In this document: positions 36,354 to 46,715 of the stretch, piece by piece
How the letters are laid out: every line of letters begins with the position of its first letter
Position numbering within the stretch: the first letter of the stretch is position 1
Assembly: GCF_016653315.1 (NCBI RefSeq)
Contig: NZ_NHSH01000065.1
Location: 186,001 to 250,000 of the forward strand
Origin: Halochromatium roseum
Lineage (GTDB): Bacteria > Pseudomonadota > Gammaproteobacteria > Chromatiales > Chromatiaceae
DNA: 64,000 nt
Direction of reading: 5' to 3'
Made by a program: the position numbers and the translations under genes
Notes under the pieces: generated by a model
Databases searched by the model: none
The model's input: the letters and a program-made list of their open reading frames with translations, nothing else
What the model was told of the DNA's origin: nothing

Positions 36354-38527
36354 CGCGCATCACTCCGCGCACGACTCCGCTCACGCCGACGCGCTACCAC
36401 CAAGGCCGGGATCGCTCCAACGACAAGGATCACGACCAGCGCCCCGAGCGGCCAGAGCGCCGGCGGATTCCAACGCTCGCGCAGCTGCTCGCGGATGCTG
36501 GGCTCGAGCCGTCGATACTTGAGCGTGTTATTGGCCATTAGGTTGGGGCTCACATTCTTCAACCATTGATGATGCAGGCTGAAGGACTGTGGGAAGAAGC
36601 CGAACGACCAGGGCGCGTCATGGCGCAGGATCTCAGTCATGCGGTCGATCACCGCCTGTCGCTCAGGACCATCATCCATGTTCTTCATCTGCTCGAACAG
36701 CGCATCGAACTCGGCATTCTGATAGTTGGCCGCGTTCTCGCCGCCCTCGACCTTTTGGTTGGGTCCGTAGAGCAGGAAGAAGAAGTTCTCGGGGTCCGGG
36801 TAGTCGGCATTCCAGCCCCACATGAAGACCTGCCCAGTGCCTTCGCGCATCTTCTCCTGAAAGCGGTTGTAGTCGGTCGCACGTACCACCAGCTCGATAC
36901 CCAGCTTGGCGAACTGCTTGCGCATCCAGTTCAGACGCGCCTTGCCGTCGGGCCCGGCGTCCATGGCTTCGTAGTAGAGGGTTAATGGGCGGCCAGTCTC
37001 GGGATCGCGCCCGTTCGCATAACCGGCCTCAGCGAGCAGCGCCTTGGCCTCTTGCAAGGGTTTGCGCAGCGCACGCCCGTCGCGCCAATCGAAGACATAG
37101 GGATTGATACCCGCCTCGCCTTCACGATGACCGAAGATGCCGGGCGGGATCGGCCCCTGACCCTCGACACCGCGGCCATTGGCAAAGATCGACACATATT
37201 CGCCAAAATCGACCGCGATGCTGAGCGCCTGGCGCAAGAGCCGCGCGCGCTCTGAGTCACCGCCGAGCAGCGGGTCGAGCATATTGAAGCCCATGTACCA
37301 GATCGAGGTCTGCACCGCAGTGACCAGCTCGATGCCCTGCTCGCGCATGTCGTCGGTGAGGCCGGCCTCACCCGCCGCATCGAACTGGACCGCCTGATCG
37401 AAGGCGTCAGAGCTAATCCCGGAGCTGTCATAGAAGCCTTGGAGAAACTTGTTCCAATACGGGATGCTTTCCTTCTCGAGACTGTAGATGGCTGCGTCGA
37501 TAAAGGGCAGTGGCTTGCCAGCGTCGGCGAGCAGCCCAGCCGCCTGGTCCTCTGGCATGCCCTCAGCGGGATACTGCTCGCCGTGGAAGTTTGGGTTCCT
37601 GGCCAGCACCATGCGCAGATTTGGATTGTTCTCACTGAGCATGAAGGGGCCGCTGCCGACCGGATACCAGTCCAGCGTGAGGTTATTCTGCTTCATCCCG
37701 AGCTGGCCATAGAGGGCCTCAGCCTCCCAGGGCATCGGCGCGAAGAACGGCATGGCCAGCCAGTAGACAAACTGAGGGTAACGACCCTCAAGCCGGATTC
37801 GATAGCGATAGCGATCAACCACCTCGGCGCCGTCGAAGGCGACCTGGCGCAGATCGAAAAATAACCGCTCGCCATCCACCGGGGCCGGCGCGGCGGCCTC
37901 GATACGCTCGCTCAGCGCCTTGAATCCAAGGATGTGATCGCCCATCAGGCCGGCGATCGGCGAATGCAGCCAAGGTGTCGCGAGCCGCTTGATCTGGTAG
38001 ACGTAGTCTTCGGCAATCAGCTCGCGAGTGCCGGTCTCGGGGAGATCAGCGAGGGTATTGATGCGACCGACGGTCTTAGCGTCGAGCTGATGATAACGGT
38101 AAGCGCCTACCTCGTCCTTGGCGAAGGCCGGATGTGGCTGATAGCGGATGCCCGGCGTGATCTCGATCAGGTACTCACTGATGGCAATCTGGCTCGGATC
38201 GGCATCCGCTGACAGCGGCGCCCCGTTCGCATCCAGATAACGAACCTCGGGCAGGGCAACGGCGGTCAGCGGAACCAACTCGTAAGGCCGCTTCAGAAAA
38301 TGGTACTGCAGCGGCGGCTCGTAGACCTGGGCAATGAAGGCATATTCATTCGAGCTGTAAGAGCGCACCGGGTCGAGGTGCTTGGGCCGCTCGGTGAAGG
38401 CACCGTAGAGGATGTTTTCACCGGATTGCGACGCTGGATAGGGATTGTTCCAGGGTGGCTGACCACAGGCACTGAGGGACAGCAGAACCACCATTAGCAG
38501 AGGCAAGGAGCAGCACGCTCGCGACAT
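36350..38527 (-). CDS. Peptide-type ABC importer substrate-binding lipoprotein
   Basis: The periplasmic receptor of the importer, family 5 (SBP_bac_5), 725 residues from the chosen start. A lipoprotein signal with the lipobox LSAC (LPLLMVVLLSLSACGQPPW) precedes the mature protein. The core begins GAFTERPKHLDPVRSYSSNE and contains VGSGPFMLSENNPNLRMVLARNPNF and MRKQFAKLGIELVVRATDYNRFQEKMREG. A C-terminal hydrophobic segment (LWPLGALVVILVVGAIPALVVARRR) with a basic end is unusual for a lipoprotein receptor and would add a second membrane anchor. A GGAA ribosome binding site supports the start at 38527; upstream Met codons exist at 38593 and 38581. It is the first gene of the operon. The substrate is unknown, most likely a peptide. 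Confidence 0.9.
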   Translation of the reverse strand: MSRACCSLPLLMVVLLSLSACGQPPWNNPYPASQSGENILYGAFTERPKHLDPVRSYSSNEYAFIAQVYEPPLQYHFLKRPYELVPLTAVALPEVRYLDANGAPLSADADPSQIAISEYLIEITPGIRYQPHPAFAKDEVGAYRYHQLDAKTVGRINTLADLPETGTRELIAEDYVYQIKRLATPWLHSPIAGLMGDHILGFKALSERIEAAAPAPVDGERLFFDLRQVAFDGAEVVDRYRYRIRLEGRYPQFVYWLAMPFFAPMPWEAEALYGQLGMKQNNLTLDWYPVGSGPFMLSENNPNLRMVLARNPNFHGEQYPAEGMPEDQAAGLLADAGKPLPFIDAAIYSLEKESIPYWNKFLQGFYDSSGISSDAFDQAVQFDAAGEAGLTDDMREQGIELVTAVQTSIWYMGFNMLDPLLGGDSERARLLRQALSIAVDFGEYVSIFANGRGVEGQGPIPPGIFGHREGEAGINPYVFDWRDGRALRKPLQEAKALLAEAGYANGRDPETGRPLTLYYEAMDAGPDGKARLNWMRKQFAKLGIELVVRATDYNRFQEKMREGTGQVFMWGWNADYPDPENFFFLLYGPNQKVEGGENAANYQNAEFDALFEQMKNMDDGPERQAVIDRMTEILRHDAPWSFGFFPQSFSLHHQWLKNVSPNLMANNTLKYRRLEPSIREQLRERWNPPALWPLGALVVILVVGAIPALVVARRRERSRARSDAR

Positions 38528-38684
38528 AGATGCTTTCCGCGCAGGCTGAGTTTCGGTAACGTTAAGGGCCGCTTCGACCATGGGCGGATTCAAACGCCGT
38601 CTAAGCAGGGGCTAACGTCCATAGCGCGTCGCCACCCCGAACGATGCAGCGTTTGTTTCACGGTAAGGGCGCCCGCCTATCCTA

Positions 38685-38720
38685 CACATGATCCACATGA
38701 TCCAAACGATCCACATGGAG
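38685..38720. repeat. 9-bp tandem repeats before fabI
   Basis: The unit cacatgatc occurs twice (38685, 38694), followed by the variants caaacgatc (38703) and cacatggag (38712). The last variant provides the GGAG ribosome binding site of fabI. Confidence 0.8.
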
Positions 38721-38727
38721 AGACTAT

Positions 38728-39504
38728 ATGGGCTTCTTGTCCGATAAACGTATCCTGATCACTGGCGTTGCCAGTAATCGCTCAATCGCCTGGGGCGTCG
38801 CCCAGGCGATGCATCGCGAGGGCGCGACCCTGGCCTTCACCTACCAAGGCGAGAAGCTCAAGGGCCGGGTCGAGGATCTGGCATCGCAATGCGATGCCGA
38901 GTTCGTGATCCCGCTCGATGTCTCCAACGATGAGCAGATCGACAACTGCTTCTCCGCGCTCGGCGAGCATTGGGACGGACTCGACGGGATCGTGCATTCA
39001 ATCGCCTTCGCACCCAAGGACCAGCTTGAGGGTGATTACGTCGGCTGCGTGACACGCGAGGGGTTCGCTGCAGCGCACGATATCAGCTCCTACAGCCTGG
39101 CGGCGCTGGCCAAGGCCGGACGGCCGCTGATGCAGGGGCGCAATGGCGCCATCCTGACCATGAGCTACCTCGGCGCCGTTCGCGCCGTGCCCAACTACAA
39201 TGTCATGGGCATCGCGAAGGCCAGCTTAGAGGCCAACGTGCGCTATCTGGCCGCATCGCTCGGGCCCGAGGGCACCCGGGTCAACGCGGTCTCGGCAGGA
39301 CCGATTCGCACCTTGGCCGCGGCCGGCATCGCCGATTTCCGCTCGATGCTAAAACAGGTCGAAGAGCGCACGCCGCTGCGGCGAAACGTCACCATTGACG
39401 AAGTCGGGAATGCCGGCGCCTTCCTCTGCTCCGATCTCGCGTCGGGTATCACCGGCGACGTGCTCTACGTCGATACCGGCTACCACATCCTTGGTCTCGG
39501 CTGA
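38728..39504 (+). CDS. fabI: Enoyl-[acyl-carrier-protein] reductase, NADH-dependent
   Basis: Catalyses the last reduction of each fatty-acid elongation cycle in the cytoplasm. It has 258 residues. [21 protein letters not shown] is the atypical nucleotide-binding motif of FabI. The catalytic Tyr/Lys region [30 protein letters not shown] is intact, with the two Tyr and the Lys in correct spacing. A GGAG site precedes the ATG. It is the target of triclosan-type inhibitors. It is divergent from the ABC importer operon and convergent with ppiD. Confidence 0.97.
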   Translation: MGFLSDKRILITGVASNRSIAWGVAQAMHREGATLAFTYQGEKLKGRVEDLASQCDAEFVIPLDVSNDEQIDNCFSALGEHWDGLDGIVHSIAFAPKDQLEGDYVGCVTREGFAAAHDISSYSLAALAKAGRPLMQGRNGAILTMSYLGAVRAVPNYNVMGIAKASLEANVRYLAASLGPEGTRVNAVSAGPIRTLAAAGIADFRSMLKQVEERTPLRRNVTIDEVGNAGAFLCSDLASGITGDVLYVDTGYHILGLG

Positions 39505-39586
39505 AGGCCAAGAAGGACTGAGCGGACTCGGCCGGCTTTGGCCGGTCGGTGCGCCCAGAGCAAGCTGCTCGCCGATTGACAAGGGG

Positions 39587-41524
39587 CTAGAATGACTCGT
39601 CGCTGACAATCGGCTTACGCTCGATCCTAGCCCGCGCCTGCATCGCTGCCAGCACCGCGTCGACGTCAGCCGCCGCCAGCGCCCGCGTCAACATCCGCGC
39701 CTCGGCCTCCAGCTCAGCTGGATCGAGCTGCGCTGGATCACCCTCTTTGACCTCAGAAACGACGACGACATAGGCGTCCCCGGAGTCGCTCGCGCTGGTA
39801 CTGCCGACCCGAGGTCCGGCAGCATCGGCGGCGGGCGAAGGCAGCGAGAAGGCCAGCTGAGTCACCTCGGGCGGTGGCTCAGTCGCGACGCGTCCGATCT
39901 GTCCAGCCTCGACCACCTCGAAACCTTCTGCAGCTGCCGCGAGATCCTGCCCGCCTTCAATCCGCGCAACGATCGCTTCTGCCTCCGCCTTGGCCGCCTC
40001 GGCCGCTTGCTGCGTCTCAAGCAGCGTAACGATCTCGTCGCGCACCTCGTCCAGCGGGCGCACCGATGGCTCGCGATGCTCGGCGACGCGCAGCACCAGC
40101 GCCTGCAGCACTTCAGGATCAGGCTCAAGCAGCTCGCTGTTGTTACCGAGCGTCAGCACCTCCTCACTGAATGCGACATCAACCACGCGTGGATTGGCAA
40201 ACAGACCTTCACCGCCGCTCCGATCGATCCAGTCGCTGAGTTGGACCTCTAGGCCCAAGGTCTCGGCCGCGGGGATCAGGCTATCCGGAGATTCATAGGT
40301 CAGCGTGGCGAGCTGCTCGGCCTGCTCGAAGAACGCAGCCTCTGCACTGCCGCTGTTGAGATCGGCGATCAACTCCTCTTTCACCTCCTCAAAGGGCTTG
40401 GGCTCGCCCCCGCGTACCTCCAAGACCTCGACCAGATGGTAGCCGAAACGGCTGCGAACCGGCTCGCTCAAGGTCTCGGGCTCGATGGCGAAGACCGCCT
40501 GCTCGAAGGCTGGATCGAGCGCATCACGGCCGACCCAGCCAAGCTCGCCGCCCTGCTCGGCACTGCCGGGGTCTTCAGAGACCTCGGCTGCGACGGCAGC
40601 GAAAGACTCACCGCCGGTGATCCGCTGCTGGACCTCTTGCATCCGCTTGCGCGTCTCATCAAGCATCTTCTGATCGGCGTCGACTGAAACGCTGAGTAGG
40701 ATATGACGAACCTTACGCTCCTCGGGTGCCATGAACTCATCGAGCTTGAGCTGATATTGCTCACGCAAGCTGCCCTCATCGATCAACTGATCTGGCCTGG
40801 CAAGGTCAGTCGCATTCAATAGCAGATAACTGACCCGTATCTGCTCCGGGGTCGCAAACTGGTTCTGATGCCCATCGTAATACGCAGCAACAGCCTCATC
40901 CGTCGGCGGTTGGACGCTCTGCGCGAACGCCGACTGCGGCACCCTCGCATAAGCGACGATGCGCTCTTGATGCACCAAGCTCGCGCTTCGGTCCGCCAAG
41001 GTATCCGTGACGAAGGCGGTCTCACGAATCGCCCGCGGCAATTGACTGAGCAGTAGCTCGCTGCGCAGGGAATCTTCGTAAGCCGCTGGGGTAAGCCCTT
41101 GCAGTCGTAGCACCCGCTCGTACTGCGCATTGGAGAAGGCGCCATCCTGCTGGAATGCCGGCTCGCTGAGGATCGCTGCGCGAATCGCCTGGTCTGAGGT
41201 CCTGAGTCCCATCGCCGCCGAATCCTCCAGCAACAAGGTTTCGCGGATCATCCGCTCGAGCACCTGCTGGCGTATGCGCTGATCATCGAACAGCGCTGGA
41301 TCATAGGCCTCGCCCAATCGATCCCGCAGTTGGATACGCGTTCGATTGACGTTCTGGTTGAAGACGCGCTCGGTAATTTCGGCACCGTTGACGCTGGCGA
41401 CAACCGGTTCAGCCCCGCCACCAAAGTAGGAATCGATGCCCCAGAAGGCGAACGGGATCGAGATCAGGATGATGATGGCCCAGGCGACCCAACCCTGTGC
41501 GCGTTCTCGAATCTCCTGCAACAT
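39587..41524 (-). CDS. ppiD: Periplasmic chaperone / peptidyl-prolyl isomerase PpiD
   Basis: A membrane-anchored chaperone that receives proteins leaving the Sec translocon. It has 645 residues, close to the family norm. The N-terminal MLQEIRERAQGWVAWAIIILISIPFAFWGIDSYF contains the single helix. It is followed by a SurA-N-like domain (VFNQNVNRTRIQLRDRLGEAYDPALFDDQRIRQQVLERMI) and a parvulin domain near residues 265-360 (VRHILLSV...GGELGWVGRDALDPAFEQAVFAIEPETLSEPVRSRFGYHLVEVLEV). It is downstream of hup and two tRNAs, the classical order, but an intrinsic terminator separates it from them. Confidence 0.95.
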   Translation of the reverse strand: MLQEIRERAQGWVAWAIIILISIPFAFWGIDSYFGGGAEPVVASVNGAEITERVFNQNVNRTRIQLRDRLGEAYDPALFDDQRIRQQVLERMIRETLLLEDSAAMGLRTSDQAIRAAILSEPAFQQDGAFSNAQYERVLRLQGLTPAAYEDSLRSELLLSQLPRAIRETAFVTDTLADRSASLVHQERIVAYARVPQSAFAQSVQPPTDEAVAAYYDGHQNQFATPEQIRVSYLLLNATDLARPDQLIDEGSLREQYQLKLDEFMAPEERKVRHILLSVSVDADQKMLDETRKRMQEVQQRITGGESFAAVAAEVSEDPGSAEQGGELGWVGRDALDPAFEQAVFAIEPETLSEPVRSRFGYHLVEVLEVRGGEPKPFEEVKEELIADLNSGSAEAAFFEQAEQLATLTYESPDSLIPAAETLGLEVQLSDWIDRSGGEGLFANPRVVDVAFSEEVLTLGNNSELLEPDPEVLQALVLRVAEHREPSVRPLDEVRDEIVTLLETQQAAEAAKAEAEAIVARIEGGQDLAAAAEGFEVVEAGQIGRVATEPPPEVTQLAFSLPSPAADAAGPRVGSTSASDSGDAYVVVVSEVKEGDPAQLDPAELEAEARMLTRALAAADVDAVLAAMQARARIERKPIVSDESF

Positions 41525-41563
41525 AGCTCGTAGGACTCAACGTGCGAGGGAATGACAGGACAA

Positions 41564-41596
41564 ATGAAAACGGGGTATCCAGTGTGGATACCCCGT
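41564..41596 (-). terminator. Rho-independent terminator after tRNA-Asp
   Basis: On the minus strand ACGGGGTATCC and GGATACCCCGT form a perfect 11-bp stem with a five-base loop, followed by TTTTCATTT. It ends about 40 bases before ppiD. Confidence 0.88.
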
Positions 41597-41606
41597 ATCG
41601 GAGAGA

Positions 41607-41683
41607 TGGCGGAGTGGACGGGACTCGAACCCGCGACCCCCGGCGTGACAGGCCGGTATTCTAACCAACTGAACTACCACTCC
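41607..41683 (-). tRNA. tRNA-Asp (anticodon GTC)
   Basis: A 77-nt cloverleaf with encoded CCA. The acceptor stem is GGAGTGG/CCACTCC, the anticodon arm reads CCGGCC-TGTCACG with GTC, and the T arm contains GGTTCGAGTCC. It is co-oriented with tRNA-Val 40 bases upstream. Confidence 0.97.
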
Positions 41684-41723
41684 ACGAAACTGTAACGCCG
41701 AACTGACCATGGGGTGCTATTGA

Positions 41724-41799
41724 TGGTGGGTGCTGCAGGGATCGAACCTGCGACCCTCGCCTTGTAAGGGCGATGCTCTCCCAGCTGAGCTAAGCACCC
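41724..41799 (-). tRNA. tRNA-Val (anticodon TAC)
   Basis: A 76-nt cloverleaf with encoded CCA. The acceptor stem is GGGTGCT/AGCACCC, the D arm is TAGCTCAGCTGGGAGAGC, the anticodon loop is CTTACAA (TAC), and the T arm contains GGTTCGATCC. It lies between hup and tRNA-Asp. Confidence 0.97.
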
Positions 41800-41910
41800 C
41801 CGATGAAGCACTCCTGATACCAGGAACCCAATCGAAGGGCAGTCGACGAAATCTTGGATGATCGAAGCCTTTTTCCGAGGAATGGGGTTCAACTCATCCG
41901 AAGTAAGCAA

Positions 41911-42183
41911 TCATTGTATCGCGTCCTTGAGCGCTTTACCAGCCTTGAAAGACGGATTTTTCGACGCGGCGATCTGGATGGCAGCACCGGTCTGCGGGTT
42001 GCGGCCGGTTCTCGCGGCCCGCTCTTTCACAGTAAAAGTACCGAAACCGATGATCGAGACGGAATCACCATTCTTCAGGGTGGCTGCAACGGAATCTGTC
42101 AACGCATCCAATGCACGCGCTGCTGCCGACTTCGAAATATCAGCCGCCTCGGCCATCGCGTCAACAAGTTCTGATTTATTCAT
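41911..42183 (-). CDS. hupB: DNA-binding protein HU
   Basis: A 90-residue histone-like nucleoid protein that bends DNA. The whole sequence follows the family: [28 protein letters not shown], then [21 protein letters not shown] with the DNA-binding arm, ending [14 protein letters not shown] strong AGGGGG site precedes the ATG. Its position downstream of lon and upstream of ppiD matches hupB in other gammaproteobacteria. A perfect stem-loop lies in its 5' leader. Confidence 0.96.
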   Translation of the reverse strand: MNKSELVDAMAEAADISKSAAARALDALTDSVAATLKNGDSVSIIGFGTFTVKERAARTGRNPQTGAAIQIAASKNPSFKAGKALKDAIQ

Positions 42184-42195
42184 TGTTCCCCCTGA

Positions 42196-42218
42196 TTGGC
42201 GCCAGGCCTTGGCGCCAA
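42196..42218 (-). promoter_or_regulatory. Stem-loop in the hup mRNA leader
   Basis: TTGGCGCC and GGCGCCAA pair perfectly over eight bases with a seven-base loop, six bases upstream of the HU ribosome binding site. The two arms are also direct repeats of ttggcgcca, because each contains the palindrome GGCGCC. Confidence 0.65.
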
Positions 42219-42386
42219 GATATTTTGCGAGATTGCCAAAGATGCCGCGACCCAGACCTGAGGCCCGAGCCGCAACCGTTTAGAACACTACTGAGACGTC
42301 GACCTCAGCCGCCGATTGTTAAGGACGACCCAAGAGGTGTCAACCCGAAAACCAGCAACCACGCCTGTTCCAGGCAAATGTTCGTC

Positions 42387-42412
42387 GCAAATACTCGACG
42401 CGAATACTCGAC
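42387..42412. repeat. 13-bp direct repeat downstream of lon
   Basis: The unit gc(a/g)aatactcgac occurs twice in succession (42387 and 42400), about 75 bases after the lon stop. The period is not a multiple of three. Confidence 0.75.
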
Positions 42413-42484
42413 ACAAAGAGCCGTACAAACATTCTGCATGCATTGCGACGCCCATGCTGTCGCAAGCAAAGGCTCGGGCGCTGG

Positions 42485-44935
42485 TCAGTGATGTGTGCGA
42501 ACGCCAGACTCGGCGCTCTTGCCGTCCTCGACCGGGGGCGCGGCCTCTTGCGGTACATCATCATCCCCAGACCGCGGCGCAGGACGCGCGGCAAGCGCGA
42601 ACTCGAGCACCTCGTCGATCCAACGGACCGGACGAATATCGAGGCTCTGTTTGATATTCTTCGGGATGTCAACCAGATCACGCTCGTTCTCATGTGGAAT
42701 CAGCACCTGCTCGATACCGCCGCGATGCGCCGCGAGTAACTTCTCCTTCAAGCCACCGATCGGCAGCACCTCACCTCGCAGGGTGATCTCGCCGGTCATC
42801 GCCACACTGGAGCGCACCGGGACCTTGGTCAGCGCTGACACCAGCGCGGTGCACATCGCCACACCAGCACTGGGTCCATCCTTTGGCGTCGCGCCCTCGG
42901 GCACGTGGATGTGGATATCGACCTTCTGATGAAAGTCGAGATCGATACCCAGCGCCTCGGAGCGCGAGCGCACCACCGTCATCGCCGCTTGAATCGACTC
43001 CTGCATCACATCGCCTAGCTGCCCAGTAAAGGTGAACTTGCCCTTGCCGGGGACCAACGCGGCTTCGATCCGCAGCAGTTCGCCGCCGACCTCGGTCCAG
43101 GCCAGACCAGTGACCTGACCGATCTGGTCGTGCTCATCGGCCAGGCCGAAGCGGAAGCGACGGACGCCCAGATATTTGTCCAACAGTTTGGCGGTGACGG
43201 TGATGGTCTTCTCACGCTTGGTGACTAGAATCTCCTTGACCACCTTGCGACAGATCTTCGAGATCTCGCGCTCGAGATTGCGTACCCCGGCCTCACGCGT
43301 GTAGTAGCGCACCAGATCACGCAGGGCTGCCTCGCGAATCACCAACTCGCCGCTCTTGAGCCCGTTGTTCTTCATCTGCTTCGGGATCAGATAGCGCTCG
43401 GCGATATTGATCTTCTCGTCCTCGGTATACCCCGAGAGCCGGATCACCTCCATGCGGTCGAGCAGGGCCGGCGGGATATTTAGCGTGTTGGCGGTGGCGA
43501 CGAACATCACCTCGGAGAGATCGAAATCGACCTCCAAATAATGGTCGTTGAAGGTGTTGTTCTGCTCCGGGTCGAGTACCTCGAGCAGTGCTGAGGCCGG
43601 ATCACCACGGAAGTCCATTGCCATCTTGTCGATCTCATCGAGCAAGAAGAAGGCGTTGCGCGAGCCGGCCTTGGAGAGATTCTGGATGATCTTGCCCGGC
43701 AGTGCGCCGATGTAGGTGCGTCGGTGACCGCGGATCTCGGCCTCATCGCGCACCCCGCCTAGGGACATGCGCACGAACTTGCGGTTTGTCGCCCGGGCGA
43801 TCGATTGCCCAAGCGAGGTCTTGCCGACACCAGGCGGTCCAACCAGGCACAGGATCGGTCCTTTCAGCTTGCGCACGCGCTGCTGCACGGCGAGATACTC
43901 GGTGATGCGCTCCTTGACCTTCTCGAGCCCATAGTGGTCCGTATCTAGGACCTTCTCGGCAACGCTGACATCGTTGCGAATCCGAGTGCGCTTCTTCCAA
44001 GGCACCGAGACCAGGGTATCGACATAGTTACGCACCACGGTGGCCTCGGCGGACATCGGCGACATCAGCTTGAGCTTGTTCAACTCCTGCGTCGCCTTGT
44101 CCTTCACATCCTTGGGCATTCCGGCCTCTTCGATGCGCTTGCCAAGGTCTTCGAGCTCATTCGGCGCGTCCTCAAGCTCACCGAGCTCTTTCTGGATCGC
44201 CTTCATCTGCTCGTTCAGGTAGTACTCGCGCTGATTCTTCTCCATCTGCCGCTTGACGCGACCACGGATGCGCTTCTCCATCTGCAGGATGTCGTTCTCC
44301 GACTCCATCAGCCCCATCAGATGCTCGAGGCGCTGCTGCACATCGACCATCTCGAGCACGCGCTGCTTCTCATCGAGCTTCAGCGACATGTGGGCGGCCA
44401 TGGTATCGGCCAGCCGGCTCGGCTCATCGATGCTGGCCAGTGAGGTCAGCACCTCCGGTGGCACCTTCTTGTTGAGCTTGACATATTGATCGAACAAGGC
44501 CACCGCTGAGCGCATCAGCACCTCTTGCTCGCGCTCATCGGCCTCAAGCGTTTCACCGAGCGGCGCGACCGTCGCGCTGAAGGTATCGTTCGTCGACAGA
44601 TAGCGGCTCGCCTTGGCGCGCTGATGCCCCTCGACCAAGACCTTGACGGTCCCGTCGGGTAGCTTCAGCAACTGCAGCACGTTGGCAAGCGTGCCAATAT
44701 CGTGAAGGTCTTTCACCGAAGGGTCGTCGACATCCGCGTTCTTTTGGGCAACGAGCAGGATCTGCTTGTCGCTGGTCATGGCCGCGTCCAATGCCTTGAT
44801 GGATTTATCCCGACCGACGAAGAGCGGAATCACCATATGCGGATACACCACGACGTCGCGTAGCGGTAGCACCGGGATCACCTGGCCCGATGTCAGTGCA
44901 TCTAGCACCTGAGAGTCCAAATCAGTCTTGCCCAT
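42485..44935 (-). CDS. lon: ATP-dependent protease Lon
   Basis: An AAA+ serine protease that degrades misfolded and regulatory proteins. It has 816 residues. The N-terminal substrate domain starts [28 protein letters not shown]. Walker A is [13 protein letters not shown] and Walker B is [12 protein letters not shown]. The catalytic dyad is in [14 protein letters not shown] (Ser) and [14 protein letters not shown] (Lys). The tail of about 30 residues is acidic and variable. In the upstream region ATTGAA and CCCTAA lie 14 bases apart on the minus strand near 45041-45066, a weak match to a sigma-32 promoter. Confidence 0.97.
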   Translation of the reverse strand: MGKTDLDSQVLDALTSGQVIPVLPLRDVVVYPHMVIPLFVGRDKSIKALDAAMTSDKQILLVAQKNADVDDPSVKDLHDIGTLANVLQLLKLPDGTVKVLVEGHQRAKASRYLSTNDTFSATVAPLGETLEADEREQEVLMRSAVALFDQYVKLNKKVPPEVLTSLASIDEPSRLADTMAAHMSLKLDEKQRVLEMVDVQQRLEHLMGLMESENDILQMEKRIRGRVKRQMEKNQREYYLNEQMKAIQKELGELEDAPNELEDLGKRIEEAGMPKDVKDKATQELNKLKLMSPMSAEATVVRNYVDTLVSVPWKKRTRIRNDVSVAEKVLDTDHYGLEKVKERITEYLAVQQRVRKLKGPILCLVGPPGVGKTSLGQSIARATNRKFVRMSLGGVRDEAEIRGHRRTYIGALPGKIIQNLSKAGSRNAFFLLDEIDKMAMDFRGDPASALLEVLDPEQNNTFNDHYLEVDFDLSEVMFVATANTLNIPPALLDRMEVIRLSGYTEDEKINIAERYLIPKQMKNNGLKSGELVIREAALRDLVRYYTREAGVRNLEREISKICRKVVKEILVTKREKTITVTAKLLDKYLGVRRFRFGLADEHDQIGQVTGLAWTEVGGELLRIEAALVPGKGKFTFTGQLGDVMQESIQAAMTVVRSRSEALGIDLDFHQKVDIHIHVPEGATPKDGPSAGVAMCTALVSALTKVPVRSSVAMTGEITLRGEVLPIGGLKEKLLAAHRGGIEQVLIPHENERDLVDIPKNIKQSLDIRPVRWIDEVLEFALAARPAPRSGDDDVPQEAAPPVEDGKSAESGVRTHH

Positions 44936-45319
44936 ATTGCTGTGCTCGTCATCTAACGCTCCTCAAGGCAACCGACCTCAGCGTTGAGGATGCGGAATCG
45001 AGGAGTCGGGTTTCGCATAAACGCCCTACTGAGAGGGAGGTTAGGGCAGCGTACAATCGGTTCAATCGCTACGGCTCAGACAACAGGCGCAGTACGGGTG
45101 TCTATCGAGGCGTTGCACTAGGAACTACGGATCGTAGCGGTCGGTGATCCTGAGCACGGTGGTCAAATCTCACTCAGGTTCAGCGGCCAAACGCACCGAA
45201 GTAGACGCGGAATTGGGCTTACCGCGCCTCTGCTCCGGCGCGGCTAGCGTTGACAGCGCATCTCCCCCTCTGCAAGGCGGAGCGATCGCTCATTAGGAAA
45301 AGCGCAACTCGGACCCTCG
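44936..45319. other. clpX-lon intergenic region
   Basis: This 384-base stretch has no credible gene. It holds the lon promoter region (see lon) and a 7-bp perfect stem CCGCGCC/GGCGCGG at 45222-45243 without a U tract. No clear terminator for clpX is visible. Confidence 0.5.
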
Positions 45320-46594
45320 TCAGTCCGACGCGGCGATCCGGGGTTGCTCGCCGCCATCGTAGATGACAAGTGGCGGGGTCTCGCCATTGACGACCGAAGC
45401 ATCGACGACCACCTTGCTGACGTCATCGATTGACGGAAGATCATACATGGTATCGAGCAACACCTGCTCCATGATGGTGCGTAGCCCACGCGCGCCAGTC
45501 TTGCGCTCCATGGCCTTAGTAGCAATGGCGCGCAGCGCATCATCGCGCAGCTCGAGTTCGCACCCTTCCATCTCGAACAGGCGCGCATACTGCTTGGTGA
45601 GCGCATGCTTGGGCTCTGTCAGGATTCGGATCAGCGCCTCTTGATCGAGCTCCTCAAGCGTCGCCATCACCGGCAACCGGCCCACGAATTCAGGGATCAG
45701 TCCGTAGCGAATAAGATCCTCAGGCTCGACGTGACTCAGCAGTTCACCGATAGCCCGATCGTCGTTCTTACTATGCACCTCAGCTGAGAAGCCGATGCCA
45801 GTCTTCTTCGACCGATCTCGGATCACCTTGTCGAGACCCGCGAAGGCTCCGCCGACAATGAACAGGATGTTGCTCGTATCAACCTGTAAGAATTCCTGCT
45901 GCGGATGCTTGCGGCCACCCTGCGGAGGCACCGAGGCGATGGTCCCTTCAATCAGCTTGAGCAACGCCTGTTGCACGCCTTCGCCAGACACATCGCGGGT
46001 GATCGAGGGGTTGTCAGACTTACGCGATATCTTATCGATCTCGTCGATATAGACAATACCACTCTGCGCTTTTTCGACATCGTAGTCGCACTTCTGCAGC
46101 AGTTTCTGAATGATATTCTCGACATCCTCACCGACATAACCGGCCTCAGTGAGGGTCGTCGCATCGGCAATCGTAAAGGGCACATTGAGCAACCGCGCCA
46201 GGGTCTCGGCCAGCAAGGTTTTGCCGGACCCCGTGGGGCCGATCAACAGGATGTTGCTCTTCGAGATCTCGATCTCTTCCTTGGCGTCAGAGACCTCGAG
46301 GCGTTTGTAATGATTGTAGACCGCGACCGAGAGCACCTTCTTCGCCTTCTCTTGGCCAATCACGAACTCATCGAGCGACTCGTTGATCTCGCGTGGCTTC
46401 GGCAAGCGGCTGGTCGCCTCGCCAACGCCCTCTTGCATCTCTTCCCGGATGATATCGTTGCACAGCTCGACACACTCGTCGCAGATAAAGACCGACGGAC
46501 CCGCGATCAGCTTGCGCACCTCGTGCTGACTTTTACCGCAGAACGAGCAGTACAGGAGCTTTCCTTCGTCGCTCTTTCCATGGGTGTTGCTCAT
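45320..46594 (-). CDS. clpX: ATP-dependent Clp protease ATP-binding subunit ClpX
   Basis: The AAA+ unfoldase that feeds substrates to ClpP. It has 424 residues. The N-terminal zinc-binding domain is intact ([27 protein letters not shown]). Walker A is [15 protein letters not shown] and Walker B is [11 protein letters not shown]. The IGF loop that docks on ClpP is seen as [10 protein letters not shown]. It lies 248 bases after clpP with its own promoter candidate in the gap. Confidence 0.97.
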   Translation of the reverse strand: MSNTHGKSDEGKLLYCSFCGKSQHEVRKLIAGPSVFICDECVELCNDIIREEMQEGVGEATSRLPKPREINESLDEFVIGQEKAKKVLSVAVYNHYKRLEVSDAKEEIEISKSNILLIGPTGSGKTLLAETLARLLNVPFTIADATTLTEAGYVGEDVENIIQKLLQKCDYDVEKAQSGIVYIDEIDKISRKSDNPSITRDVSGEGVQQALLKLIEGTIASVPPQGGRKHPQQEFLQVDTSNILFIVGGAFAGLDKVIRDRSKKTGIGFSAEVHSKNDDRAIGELLSHVEPEDLIRYGLIPEFVGRLPVMATLEELDQEALIRILTEPKHALTKQYARLFEMEGCELELRDDALRAIATKAMERKTGARGLRTIMEQVLLDTMYDLPSIDDVSKVVVDASVVNGETPPLVIYDGGEQPRIAASD

Positions 46595-46687
46595 AGATCA
46601 TCTCTCCGGGCTAGGCGCTGCGGGGCCTGAAGGCAAAGGAAATGGGATGGATCAGGCTGAAACGAGTCGGCCACCGCGCTTGACTCG

Positions 46688-46715
46688 ATCATAACCCCTC
46701 AAGTGGAGATGGCAA
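46688..46715 (-). promoter_or_regulatory. Sigma-70-type promoter before clpX
   Basis: On the minus strand TTGCCA (46710-46715) and TATGAT (46688-46693) are 16 bases apart, about 93 bases upstream of the clpX start, so clpX can be transcribed independently of clpP. Confidence 0.6.

Larger units (their letters stand above)
42184..42484 (-). other. lon-hup intergenic region
   Basis: This 301-base spacer contains the HU ribosome binding site, the stem-loop at 42196-42218 and a 13-bp direct repeat at 42387-42412. An AT-rich segment near 42219-42230 (AAATAT on the minus strand) could hold the hup -10 region, but I cannot define a full promoter. No gene is evident. Confidence 0.5.

Noticed and set aside
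35490-36569. A 359-codon open frame on the plus strand opposite the ABC permease
   Set aside because: It is antisense to the DppB-type permease and its composition (His, Gln, Arg, Asp) is that of a shadow frame.
42196-42218. Stem-loop before hup taken as a terminator of lon
   Set aside because: It has no U tract and lies about 270 bases from the lon stop and upstream of it in the transcription sense of neither gene end, so a leader structure of hup is the better reading.
45041-45066. Sigma-32 promoter for lon
   Set aside because: ATTGAA and CCCTAA with 14-base spacing match the heat-shock consensus only partly, so I mention it under lon but do not list it as a feature.
44890-45147. An 85-codon open frame overlapping the lon start
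   Set aside because: No ribosome binding site or family similarity, and it begins inside lon on the opposite strand.
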